NCBI RefSeq assembly: GCF_048564905.1 | Contig: NC_132993.1 | Span: 10,687,001-10,751,000, forward strand | DNA: 64,000 nucleotides | Direction of reading: 5' to 3' | From: Vicugna pacos | Lineage: Eukaryota > Chordata > Mammalia > Artiodactyla > Camelidae | Shown here: positions 20,319 to 45,329 of the stretch, in pieces | Layout: every line of letters begins with the position of its first letter | Position numbering within the stretch: position 1 is the first letter of the stretch | Notes under the pieces: generated by a model | Database searches by the model: none | The model's input: only the letters and a program-made list of their open reading frames with translations | What the model was told of the DNA's origin: nothing | Translations under genes and position numbers: made by a program

Positions 20319-21659
20319 ACATACACACACACATACAAGCACATGAACACCCACGCTAGCACAGAGACTAAGACCAAGGGAGCAGATACAATTGCAGAGA
20401 CAGAAGCAGCGAGAGAGGAAACACAGGGGGAACCACAGAAAGACATAGGACAGAGGGAGAAACCAGGAAAAGCACGTGTGCATACACTTTTCTGCCCTGA
20501 ATCAGTTGTTCTTTAGGGAGAGGGATTTGGCAATGTCTAAACAACACTGCAGATGGTCACAGCTGAGCAGAGGGCGACACTGCCGTCTCCCAGTGAGTCG
20601 TCAGAGCTGAGTACCCCACAGCGGAGGACGTCCCTCCCTAAAGAATTATTCCTTCCCGAACATCCACTGGGTCCAGGTGGAGGAACCGTGCCTGAAACAG
20701 AGAAGTTAGCGTCCAGCAGCTCCTGGGCTCCCAGCTGGGGCTGCGCCACGGCCCTCCACAGCCATTTTGAGTTTGTTCTCAGTTTCCCAGCTGCCCCGGT
20801 GACCCTGCCAATGTAGCACCAGGTGGAGGCCGTGGAGAAAGGAAAGTCTGAACAACTCCTGGAGCTTCCCTCCCCCACAGGACAAACGCCTCTGTGCCTC
20901 ATCCTCCCCTCCCCCCACCCCCCAGGGCCTGAGCTGGGGTCTCTGCCTGGAGCCCAGCAGGACAGAGAGGTGGGTGGGTCAGCAGGCAGGCAAACAGGCT
21001 TAATGGGCACAAAGGTCCTGGGTTCAAGGTTTGGGTGCAGCGCCTTCCCCCCACCCAGCACGGACCTGCTGACCCTGGGCGGGTGGGGAAAGCAGCTAAT
21101 TGAAGCTCGCTGTTTGTTCAGGATCTAAGGCCTGGCCTCAGCCCCAACAGCAGGAACAGAAGCACTGCTTTCTCTTTTGATTCGAGGGTGACCCTCCTCC
21201 ACCCCGCCCCCAGAGACACCCCACCCCTGCACGGAACTTCCCTTCTCCCCTGCACACCTGCACACAGCGATCGCACAGGTGTGCGCACATACTCACTCCC
21301 GGCTGTGTCCTCCGGGTCTCTGAAGCAGAGACAGGTGGAGAAAAAAGACTCTGAGGCTTGGGAGGGACACATACATACCTGTGACTCTACACCCCAGCCA
21401 CCCACACCTGAGGCCAGCTGGTCCCCGGCTTGCAGTGGGCAGGGCAGAAGCCAGGGCCCCCACCGCTCCTCCTGGACGGGACAGTGATCTTCCCGGGGCT
21501 CCCAGCTCCCTCTGGGCAGAGAGCTGTGCTGTGGGACCGTGGGACCAGGGTGGGCTGTGCTCCCAAAGGTCCTCACCATACCAGTCCTTTCGGTCACCTC
21601 TCAGGGACGCTCTTTGCCAGCTGGATGGAGGGAGTGTGGCAGGACAGAGAGACAGGGGG

Positions 21660-21845
21660 CTTGGCCTCAGGGAAGTGGGCCTGAATCTGGCCTTCGCTCC
21701 TAATCGGCTAGAAGACCTTGGGTGATTTTCCTGACCACTTTGAGCTTTGAGGGTTTTTTTTTTCCCCATGGGTAGGATGCAGATAATAATTCCTGCCTCG
21801 CAGGTTTGATGTGAGTTGCCATGGGAAGACTTCGTTAAGGGCCCG
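21660..21845. repeat. MIR-like SINE relic
   Basis: Carries GAAGACCTTGGGTGATTTTC, a T-run, GATGCAGATAATAATTCCTG and CGCAGGTTTGATGTGAGTTG, in MIR order. Lies about 650 bases before the TRPV6 TATA box. Confidence 0.55.
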
Positions 21846-22044
21846 GAAGGCAGTAGCGGTAAACAAATGCTGTGTCCACTAGAAGCTGCCAGAGAAAATA
21901 TTTGCAATTATTTGGGGGCATATTTATATAAAAAAAAACTTCTTCGTTATTTACCTGACATTCAAATTGCATTGAGCATTCTGTATTTTATTTGGCAACC
22001 CAATCCTTCTCTGTCGTGCTGGAAACAAGCCTTGAGAGCTCTGG

Positions 22045-22263
22045 AGTCGGGGTCTGCAAACTCTGCCCAGGGGGCCAGATCCTGCCCACAGCGCCATTTT
22101 GTGCCCTCGCCCGTGAGCTCAGAATGGATGTTACATCTTTTAGGGGCTACAAAAGACAAACCAGGAAGTAGGTGTGTCAGGTTCTGCAGACCTGTGCGCA
22201 GCTTGCAAAGCATAAAATATTTACATTTACTCTCTGGCCCTTTACAGAAAGCTGCTGACCCGC
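22045..22263 (-). mobile_element. hAT-type non-autonomous DNA transposon relic
   Basis: The ends read GGGGTCTGCAAACT and, in reverse, GGGTCAGCAGCTTTCTGTAA, followed inward by AGGGCCAGAG and AAATATTTTATG. This is a known old mammalian Charlie-like element that I will not name more closely. It ends about 240 bases upstream of the TRPV6 TATA box. No clear 8-bp target duplication. Confidence 0.6.
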
Positions 22264-22501
22264 AGTTGGCGAGGGGACTAAGTGTTTTCCATATTTATGT
22301 ACCTTCTCTTGGCCGGGCAAGAAATTAAATGGGAGCGTCCAGGAGAGCTGTCTCCAGGACGAGGAGGCCCAGATAGGCTCTGTGGGAAAAGCGGGCTCCC
22401 GGGGCACCCCTGGGGCCCCTCAGACTTGGTGAGCTTCCTGACTCCTCCCCATCCTCCCTCACTGGCTTGAGTATCTCAGGCTAGACCTTTCCAGGTCTTT
22501 C

Positions 22502-22508
22502 TATAAAA
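22502..22508 (+). promoter_or_regulatory. TRPV6: TATA box of TRPV6
   Basis: TATAAAA sits about 315 bases before the ACG start. A start site near 22530 would give a leader of about 290 bases. I see no ATG between the TATA box and the ACG. A DNA transposon relic ends about 240 bases upstream. Confidence 0.65.
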
Positions 22509-22816
22509 GGTCACCGAGTGTCCCAAAGTCCAAGGAGGCCTCTCCAGTCTCTCTGGCCTGGCTGGAGACAGGAGACCTTGGGTAGACAGGGAGCTTAAGC
22601 CAGGCCTCAGCCAGCAGGCAGACCTGCTGGCCTGTCTCTTTAAATCTCAGGTAATTTGGGAGGAGGGAGGGAGTGTCTGCTCACTCCCAGGAGGAGCTCC
22701 TGACGGAGGAGCCCAGTGGCGGGAGTCCCAGCTCTGCCAAGTGGAACAAACTCGGAGGCCTCTCGGTCTGGAGGGTGCACCTCAGGGAGACTCCTCCGGA
22801 GTCAAGAAGGCCAGAG

Positions 22817-36657
<13,841 letters not shown>

Positions 36658-37040
36658 GTGCCTCCTCTTGCCTCGGCTCCTGAGAGCATCAGGAAAAAAA
36701 AAATTGCCTAGACCTCTACCCCCTTGACCTGGAAGATTAGAGTAGGGTGAACCCAAGGAATGCAAGTTGGGAACAACTGCCCCCAGGCTTCTACTTCCAT
36801 TCCAGGGCACCAGAAACTGAGGAGCTGGCCCCCGCCTCAGCTGAGCACAGGGCCCAGTGTCACCCACCCTGGCTAAACTGAAGGTGGCTGCACTGAGCAA
36901 AGCACTTTAAGAAAGGCTTGCTGCCTCGGACACCGGTCTCTACGGTGGTGTCACACCTGCAGACAGTTGAGGAGGCTGTGGAAAGGGGTGTGAATGAGGG
37001 CACAGGTACTGCTTTGGGGGGAGGCCACCTCCTCCCTTCC

Positions 37041-37046
37041 AATAAA
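37041..37046 (+). terminator. TRPV6: Poly-A signal of TRPV6
   Basis: AATAAA lies 384 bases after the TRPV6 stop, followed by a T/G-rich stretch (TGCTCTGTGTCTCT) suitable for the cleavage factor. It gives a 3' UTR of about 400 bases. Confidence 0.75.
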
Positions 37047-37166
37047 GTCATTTCCTGCTCATTGCTCTGTGTCTCTGGCGCAGCCTGCGAGGCAATGTGG
37101 TCTCCCGGTCCCACCCCTCTGCTCCAGGCCTCACCACACCTCCAGCTTGCAAATCCCTTCTTTCCC

Positions 37167-37172
37167 TTTAAT
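37167..37172 (-). terminator. EPHB6: Candidate poly-A signal of EPHB6
   Basis: ATTAAA on the minus strand, 169 bases past the EPHB6 stop. It is the commonest variant of the signal, and I saw no AATAAA nearer on that strand. If used, the EPHB6 transcript ends about 100 bases from the TRPV6 3' end. Confidence 0.5.
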
Positions 37173-37340
37173 GCGGGGAGGTCGTTGGAGGGGTGAGGAA
37201 TGAGGCGTCTGAAGGGTTGGCGCGGTGGGCGCCTCTCAGAGGCCAAGGTGGAGCCTGGCTCACGTCGCCCACATCCCTCCTTGGACTAGCGTCCAGGACT
37301 GGGGCAGGGGCACCGTCCGTTCACAGCTTCCTGCCCGGGC

Positions 37341-40300
37341 TCAGACCTCCACGGCGCCCGGCGGCCTCAGGTGCTGCTTTAAGAGCTGGATGTGGTAGAG
37401 CAGCTTCTTCTGGTGGCCGGCCAGGGTGATGCCCAGGGCCGGCAGGTCTCTGGCAGGAGCGGAGGGGGAGGAGTGGATCAACTTGGGGCCAGCCTCTCCC
37501 ATATCCCAGGCAAGACCCCCGGCCTCGGGCCTAGGCTCCCCCACCCCCCTGCTCCCCGCTTACTCCAGGCTGAGCTGAGCCACATCATTGAAGGTGCAGA
37601 GGCCACATTTGGAGAAGTTGTCCTGGTAGCACTCCAGGCCAATGGCTGAGAGCCAGGCCTGTGGGGAATCCAGAGAGGGGAAGTCCAGGGCCACGGGGTT
37701 CAGAAGGGCCTGGGAGGGTCTGAGGGGGGAGGGGCAGGCAGGTCAAAGTCCGCTCTTCATCCTAGCCCCCTCTCCTCAGTTTCTTTTTGGTTTGTAGCTC
37801 CCCTCCCGAGCTTTCCCAGGCTCTAGCCCCAAGCTCCAGACCTGTCCCCGGGGCTCCCGCCAGCCTGCAGAGTGTCTGGCTTGCGAATCATCTTGTCAAA
37901 TGCAGCCACCAGCTGGTCAAAGTGAGGTCGCTGGGTACGATCCTTCTGCCAAGTGTCCAGCATAAGCAGATGTAGTCCAGGCGGGCAGCCAGGAGGAGGG
38001 GGCAATCGGAACTCCTGCTCTATTGCATTTAGTACCTGGGAGTCAGAGGAAGAATGTGGTACTTGGAGGCTATTGCTGGCAGAAGGGAATGTAGTGTTAG
38101 GTAAGGAGGTGGCCTGGGATCAGGCGGAGCATGAGACTGGAGTGGGGAAGGAACTTAAAAATATGGAAAAGGAGACCCACGAGATCTTAGAACGTGAATG
38201 TATTATAGGATGGGGGTCTTAGAAAGTGTGAGGCTGGTGGGTTGGGGGGATGGCGGTGGGGAATCTGCAATGTCTGGGTCAAGAGCTCACCTCCTGGTCA
38301 CTCATGTCCCAGTAGGGCCGTTCTCCATAACTCATCACTTCCCACATTACTATCCCAAAGCTCCAGACGTCACTGGATATTGTGTGTTTCCCGTGTGCAA
38401 TGACCTCTGGGGCTGCCCAGCGCAGCATGCAACTTGGGCCCTGAGGGGAGGTTGCAAGTAACAACAGCAGTCATCATGACAGCGGCCGTATTTATTGAGC
38501 AGATACTACCTGCTCAGGTGTGTCACGGACTTCACATCCCATAAGGCACCTCGTTTAACCGCATAACCCAGTAGGGGAGATGGCACCACCTCCATTTTAC
38601 AGATGCAGAGGCTGAGGCACACAGAAATACAAACTTGTGCAACATCACAGAGCTTGAGGGTGGCATGTTCATTCACAATTGGTATCCAGCTGCCCTGACT
38701 CTAGAGTCAGACATTAGGGAAGGACAGGAGGTAGTTCTAGGAGGTCTGCTGCCCTCTTGGTCCCAGTGTCCTTGGTCCTGGAAATCCCTCCACGCCCCCT
38801 CCCTCCATCACACAGAAGAGCTCTCTCCCTTCAGACACTAAGGGATGGCACCTGTGGAATCCACCCACCCCAGGTTGAAGCTCACCCTCTGGCACCCCTG
38901 AGGGATATGGAGCCCCAAGGCTGTGTTCTCACCTGAGGACTGTGGCCAAGACGAGCCACTTTGCACACCAGGTGGCTGTTCACCAGCACGCTGTGGGCAG
39001 AGAGCGCGCGGTGGACGAAGGCGAAGCTGGACAGATACTGCATGGCCGAGGCCACGCCCCGCTGCATGGCCACCAGCTGCAGGCTGCTGAACTGGCCCTC
39101 CCGCTGCTGAGGGACGGGGGTAGAGGTCAGCAAAAGGTGGGGAAGAGGTCAGCCAAGGACGGGAAGAGGTCAGCCAAGGCAGGGGAAGAAGTCAGCCAAG
39201 GGGGGGAGGAGGTCAGCCAAAGTGGGGAAGAGGTCAGCCAAAGTGGGGAAGAGGTCAGTCAAGAGGGGGGACCTCAACATCACAGAGCAGACACTGGCAC
39301 CAGACAGCAAGGGGATCTGGGAATCAGAAACGGTCTGAGAACGAAGGATGGAGACCCCAGAGGTGGGGCAGGAGGGAGCAAAGGCATAGAGCTCTGTCTC
39401 CAGGACTGCTGAGAACTGCCCACTTCCCACTTTTCTGGACCCAAGCCCCGCGCCCCGCCGGCCCCCACCCTGCCTCACCCTCAGGCCAGACTGACCCTAA
39501 GGAAGCTGTCCAGGGGGCCCAGCTCCATGAGTTCAGTCAGCACCATGAGGGGCCGGCTCTTGGTGACCACGCCCTCCAGCCGCAGGATGTTGGGGTGCTG
39601 GAACTGGCCCAGCACTGCAGCCTGGCCTAGGAAGGTCATCTGCAGACTCTCGGCACCTCCGGTCCACAGGGCCTGGACGGCCACAGCCTGCTCCCGCCGT
39701 CCCCGAGGCTGCAGGCGGGCCCGGCGCACCTCCCCGAAGGAGCCTGGGAGAGCAGGTGTGGGCTGGGGGGTGTCCAGGAAGGTCCCACGGTGGGTGTCCT
39801 GCTCCTTCTAGAAGGGATCCTGCTGGGGCCCCTTCCACGCCCTCCCTCTGCCCCGCGGTACCTGCCCCAATGACCTCCTCGATCCTGATGTACGTGGGAT
39901 CGACCTCCCGGGCAAATTCTCGGAGGGCCTGGCAGGGGTCCTCGTACGTGGAGGGGTCGATGTAGTACTTCCCCCCAAGCCCTGCAGGCGTGCGGGGCAC
40001 AGCGTCAGGGTGCGGTGCAGGCCAGGCTGCCCCCACACCCGACATGCTCTCTCACTTCCAATGATGGTGACAAGGAGCTGCTCTCAACCCTGGGAAGCCC
40101 AGCCGTGCCATGTGCTCCCGGCCCCATTTCCCAGCTTTCTGTCTGTGCACCCCCAATTCCCAGAGCCACCCCCACCTGGGCTGCTGTATTGCTGCAGCTG
40201 CTCCATGTAGCCAGTTCCACGCCGCTTCCTAAGGGACAAACCAGAGTCCTGGAATGACCCTCCCACTTCCTCCCCTGTCTGCCCCCGAGGAGGCCAATGT

Positions 40301-43300
40301 CCATCCTGCCAGGGATCAATGGCATGCGGGGCTGGGCCCAGGGGCAGGGGCTGGGTGGTGGAGAAGGGCCTTCCTGGGGGTTTCTGCAGGGGCTTTGGGG
40401 CTTCTGGGCCATGGCGGGGGGGGGGGGCTCACCTCTGGAAGATGAGGGCCAGCACGGTGATGGCTGCCAGCAGAAGAAAGGCCAGCGCCCCCAGGATAGA
40501 CCCGATCACCAAGGAGAGTCTCTCAGGAAGCTGGGTGGACAGCTCACCTGGAGAACCAGCGGCCCAGAGTCACAGGTGTGCACAGTCCCACACGTCAGTG
40601 CACCCACACACCCTCCCACGCCCCCTCCCCACGCTGACCCCAAGATCAGCGGGCAGTCACTCTCCTAGTCTGGAGGGTTTGGGGTGAAGGTTCAAGTCCT
40701 GGGTGGTCCCTGCACCCCTCCTCACTATCTTACTGGGCCACCCCCTCCCCATCCAGGCCTCCTCTCACCTTGAGGCAGCGTCTGAAAATAGACCTTGCCC
40801 CCGTAGGGGCCGTGGCCTGCGGCAGTCCGAGCCCGCACCTGGAAGCCATAGATGTGGCCGGGGCTCAGCTGGGTCACGGTGGCTGTGTTGGTCTCGCTGG
40901 TCAGGGTGAAGGAGTGGGATTCATCTTCTGCCTGGGGGTGACAGCTACTCACTCCCTGTTGGCTGTGGTGGCCCCTCTTACCCCTGCTCCTCCCCCAGGT
41001 CCTCCCAAGCCCCTGCTGCAGGACTCCTAGGCCCCTCTCCCGGCCCCCTACCTCCAGCGCCACTGTGGGGCACTGCTAGCTCCCACCAGCCCTGCAGGGC
41101 GCCCATCCCCCCCCCACCTGGTCATAATAGCGGAGCTGATAGTCCAGGATGTTGCCGTTGGTCTGGTCAGGCTGCGGCCAGGACACGGTGATGCTGTTGG
41201 AGGCCCGGCTCACCTGGTGCACCGCAGGAACTGCGGAGGGAACTGGCGCGGGGCGTTAGTCGGCGTTTCCGGGGGGGGGGGGGGGCTGGAGAGCGTAAGT
41301 GGGGAGGGGGTCCGGAGGAGGTGAGGGGAAGCCTGGGACGGGGTAAGGCTCACCTGCGTGGCTGGTGCTGACGTTGACGGCTGCAGCCTGGGGAGGGTCG
41401 GGGCTGAGGTCTGACACCCCGTTGACAGCCTGCACCTCCAAGACGTAGGGCACGTGTGCCCGGAGCCCCCCGACTAGCACGCGGCTCTCCGTCAGGCCCC
41501 TCTGGCGGGGGTCGAAATGCACCTCATCGGGGCAGCGGCGACAAGCGCCCGCGCCTCCCGCGTCGCACTCCTTGCACACGACGTTGAAGAGCAGGTCCCC
41601 TCGGCCCCCCAGCTCCTGCGGCAGGCGCCAGTGCAGCATGAGCGCAGAGCCCTGCACCTCGAACCACAGCTCCTGCGGGGCGGACGGAGGGCCTGGGGAG
41701 GGCCCGAGGGAGGAAGTTGTAGGTGTGGGGATGATTGGGGAAAGGAAGGAGGTAGGAGAGGGTGGATGGCTCAGCGGGGAGACAGCGGGAAAGCCCGAGG
41801 AGGCAGGTGGGAGGAGAGAGGAACGGGGTGGGCCAGGTGGGGGTGGGATCAGAGAAAGAGCATCGGGATAGGAAAACCAAGACACAGGAGAAAGAAATCA
41901 CTGCAAATGCAAACCAGCTGCACCGTGTTGCCCTCAGGCTCCCCCTCTCCTGGTCCCACCCCTATCCCCATGTCCAACCCTGGATGGGTGGGGAACTCAC
42001 CAGTGCAGGGGGCCTCTGGGGGGTCAGAACTGGCCCGGTAGAAGCCCTCCAGGCAGGGGCAAACCGCGGCTGCAGGGTCGGGGGCGTGGCTGCGGGCAGG
42101 GCACGGTGAGCAGGGGGCATCTCCAGCCCAGGCCTTGTAGGACCCCTGGGGGCAGGCTAGGGGGCAGAGGAGGGTAGAGGCCTCAGGTCCCCTCTGTCCA
42201 TCACATCCTGTGACCCCCACACCTGCACACAGGCATCCTCACAGCCTCCGTTCCTTTCTTCCTGAGATCTACTCCTCACCCCCTCTTCCCTCCTTCCCTC
42301 CCTCAGGCAGAGCTTACTTCTGCCATTTTGCTAGGGTGGAATTATAATTCCATTGATGAAAAAGTGAGGTGTGGTGGAGGCTACAGGGAGGACAAGCACC
42401 AGATGTAGGTGCCTGGCTTTGATTGCATAACCTCCCTCTGCAGCAGAATCATTCTGCTTCGCTGTATCTATGTCTTCCACCTGCCTCCTGATCATCTGGC
42501 CCTGGGATATCCGCCCACGTGGACAAAGGACTCCCATCCCAAGATAGCCCAGGAATTTAATTCTTTTCATCCCATCCCTTCTCCAGCCTGCAGCCTCAGA
42601 ATCCCCAGCAATTGCTGTGGAAGCCTCCAGAAGGTTCTAGAAGTGTCAGAAGAGTGGCTAACGGCAATCTATGTGGTTTAGGAAATAAATCTGGAGAAAA
42701 CAATGATCCTTTCCTAAAAGAGTTTATTTCTGACCTTTTGGGGACAGAATGAAGTCTGGGTCGTTCAGGAGAGGAGCCCAAAGGTGGAGGCAGGTGGGGG
42801 ATCTCTGGCAACTGCAAGGGAGTGGGTTCTCACCTTGGCAGGCCTTGTCTCCCCGCACAGGCTGGTGCCCAGGCTGGCAGCGGCAGCCCCCGACGGCGAC
42901 CATCCACTTGCCCTCCCCGTTGCAGTGCAGCCTGGGGGGACTGCCCCCTGCCTGGCCCCCTCCTCCATCCTCCTCTGGTTCTGCATGAGCCACACAGGTG
43001 CCCATGGCGGCCACCAGGGAGGCGCCCCCGGCCCCACTGGCCTGCGTCTCGGGAAAGGTGGCGAAGGCGCGGAGCACGGAGGGGCAGGCGTAGGAGAAGA
43101 GCTTGACCGCCACGAGGGCCAGGCAGGCCCCGGTGTCCTGGAAGGCCACGTAGAAGCCGCGCTGGGTCAGGGGCCCGAAGCTCCGCTCCTTGACGTTCAG
43201 CTGCAGCCCGGCCCGCTGCCCCGCCCCGCGTGGGCCCACGGCCCACGCCGAGGAGGCGGGGAAGCTCTCATCCGCCGCGATCGTGTCCACCTTGGTCCAG

Positions 43301-44333
43301 CGTTTGAGGTGCCAGGCGGAAATGCCGTCGGCGCTGTCGGGCTCCTCGGCCTGGCGGTAGTAAAGCGTGAAGGTCTCCCGGCAGGTGCCCCCGGCCACGC
43401 CCAGGCTGGAGCACGCCCGCACCGAGAAGTGAAGTCGGATGTGTGCCCTCTGGGCCCCTCGCCGCTCCACGAAGTGGGTCTGCAGCCAGTTGTCCTGCCC
43501 GGGGCCTGCAGGGGCCCCAGCCACGTGGCATGCCTCGAAGGTCCGGGTCAGGCGTCGCTGGTCGTCCAGGACACTCACCTCGTCCCACTGCAGGGAGGAC
43601 CAGAGATGGCATTATCTGCTCTGGGCTGGGAGGGTGAAGGGAAGTGGGGGCATATCTCTTCCAGTGAGACTTAAAATTGATGACAGGCGAAGCAGGTAAG
43701 GCCACCCGGAAGTCCTGTTTCTCTGGAGGGAAGATGTCTTATCCCATCAATCTCTACCCAGTGCTTCCTTCTCAAATGCAACGCTCTCCTAAGACAACAC
43801 TCTCAAGAGCAAGCAGGGTGGGGGTGGGGGAGGGGTGGGGGAAGAGGGGGAGGGGTGGGGGCTCAGAAGGAAAGAGTGACACTCACCCCACCTGGTGGGT
43901 AAGTGAGCCAGCCAATCTCAGATGTCTCTCCAGTGGTGTCCAGCAATACCTCTGTCCAGAGATAAGAGGCGCGCAGTGACCAGGCCTTCAGCCCCCATGA
44001 CAAACCCCACCCCACTCCCATTAGGAAAAGAAAGCATTTCCCTCCCAGGTTCATTTAACTGATTTGCAGGAGCACAGCTGTCTGTCAGGAACCTGTCGCT
44101 GAAACCCTACCCATTCCTTTCCCCCTTTGGATATCTTCACTGTTTCCTGCCTTTTCTGAATCTTTTCCCATTTCTCACCTATGCTGGGTCTCTACTGGCA
44201 GGTGGGGGTTCTCCGGTCTCCCCTCCCTCTTACCTTCCAGAGCCAGGACTGAGGACACCAGCACCAGGGCCCACAGGCCGCCCACCATGCCCGCCACTCT
44301 GCTCCCTGACCGGGCAGCCCTCTCAGCAGCCAT
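37341..44333 (-). CDS. EPHB6: EPHB6, complete, ephrin receptor pseudokinase
   Basis: Type I membrane receptor of the Eph family without kinase activity; it acts through partners such as EPHB4 and Src-family kinases (known of the family). Sixteen coding exons in coding order: 44333-44234, 43951-43887, 43587-42834, 42156-42001, 41692-41354, 41242-41118, 40931-40769, 40547-40433, 40228-40176, 39981-39862, 39743-39496, 39106-38933, 38440-38291, 38035-37842, 37719-37564, 37449-37341. They sum to 3021 nt, 1006 residues (human 1021). Order: signal peptide, ephrin-binding domain, cysteine-rich region, two fibronectin III domains, membrane helix about 575-601, pseudokinase about 620-905, SAM domain, C-terminal VEV (PDZ ligand). 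The kinase is dead by sequence: Q687 replaces the beta3 Lys (AVAVQALW), HRD is H778-R779-A780, and DFG is R798-L799-G800. The glycine loop GAGSFGEV is intact. For exon 6 I used the upstream acceptor because it restores VPSAVPAVH. Confidence 0.96.
38470..38705 (+). repeat. MIR SINE relic in EPHB6 intron 12
   Basis: Near complete MIR order: TATTTATTGAGCAGATACTA, CTCGTTTAACCGCATAACCC, CCATTTTACAGATGCAGAGG, CTGACTCTAGAGTC. Between the exons at 38440 and 38933. Confidence 0.75.
39124..39270. repeat. 21-bp minisatellite in EPHB6 intron 11
   Basis: Seven units of about 21 bases, starting at 39124, 39146, 39167, 39188, 39210, 39231 and 39252; the plus-strand type is AGGTCAGCCAAAGTGGGGAA. On the coding strand each unit has a pyrimidine-rich part and CTGAC. 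The array begins 17 bases from the exon 12 acceptor at 39107. Confidence 0.9.
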
Positions 44334-44432
44334 CAGGCATCTTCAGGGCTCCCACCATTGCCCTGGCCACCGCCCAGCTCCCAGGCGGGGCTGCTGCTCT
44401 GCCAGACTAGGGTCTGCAGCCAAGCTTGCTTC
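44234..44432 (-). other. EPHB6: EPHB6 first coding exon with upstream leader part
   Basis: On the minus strand an acceptor CTCCCTAG lies just before 44432, which would make 44432-44334 the last part of the untranslated leader. The coding part begins at 44333. A second in-frame AUG at 44288 (residue 16) directly precedes the hydrophobic core [14 protein letters not shown]. The donor GAAG|GTAAGA is at 44233. The acceptor is inferred from consensus only, so upstream exons could differ. Confidence 0.6.
44323..44340 (-). promoter_or_regulatory. Upstream ORF overlapping the EPHB6 start codon
   Basis: Reading minus from 44340 gives ATG CCT GAT GGC TGC TGA, a five-codon frame that overlaps the EPHB6 ATG at 44333 in another frame. 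Its ATG has A at -3, a better context than the EPHB6 ATG, which has C at -3. It could lower initiation at Met1. Whether the transcript includes it depends on the leader exon being right. Confidence 0.6.
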
Positions 44433-45329
44433 CTAGGGAGACACAAAGGACTAGAAGAGGCCGCTGGGAGGTAACTGCATTGCTTCATATATGGCCCAGC
44501 CTCCAAAACCTGGCCCTGTATCTCCCCCTGTATCTCTCAAACTGCCCCAGCACCAACCATGGGTGAGGGCCAGCAGAAAGCTGACTCCTGATCTCTGTCA
44601 AGCCTCACCATCGTGGAGGGCTGTGGGCCCAGTCGGCGCTTCCTGCCTACTCTCCGCAGGTGACCCACCTCTGAGCATCTGTTTCTCACGGCCCTCGCAC
44701 TTAGAGCAGAGGGCAGTCCTGGGCCAGTCTTACCCTTTTCTTCCGGAAAGAGCTAATCAAGTTCTTTCTCTTCATTTACTCTCCTCTCTTCTTCCTACAG
44801 CCACCCAGTATTGAAATGAAAGTCAGAATTTTTTTTTTTCATTAAAAGCAGACAAGTTAGAAGCTACTCCTTTCCTGGGGACACACGGTCTCCCCTCTGC
44901 ATCACCTCCCAACCCCCATCAGGCTTGGACCCTCTAGACATTTCAGAGAGGCAGTGAAGCGAGAGGGACCGCAGAAGGAGAGCTGTGGGGTATGGTGGGA
45001 GGGAGGGGGCAAGAACAGACGCACAAAGGAACATAGGCGGAAAGATTCCATCTGAAAAAGGAGCGAGGATAGAGAAGAGATGGAGCTCTGCGGGTCTGGC
45101 ATAGCTACATTTTGTGAACAAAGGTCCTCTCTCCACAAGGGGCACATTTTTTCTCTGGCTTACAGAAAAATAAACTTATGTCTTGTATGTGAAAAGATGC
45201 TTCCTCCTCTGCTCACAATGAAAGGCAGGCATGTTGAAACAACAGTGACATGTTCTTTCGTCCTGAGATTAACAACGCACTGGGTTGGAGAAGGTCTGAG
45301 AAATAGGCTCTCTAAGAGTCACTGTGCTT

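Noticed and set aside
39124-39270. Regular 21-base repeats that look array-like (CRISPR-like)
   Set aside because: Direct head-to-tail minisatellite with no unique spacers, inside a mammalian intron.
42784-43674. Plus-strand open frame of 296 codons opposite EPHB6 exon 3
   Set aside because: Antisense shadow of the ephrin-binding exon; the minus-strand reading matches EPHB6 throughout.
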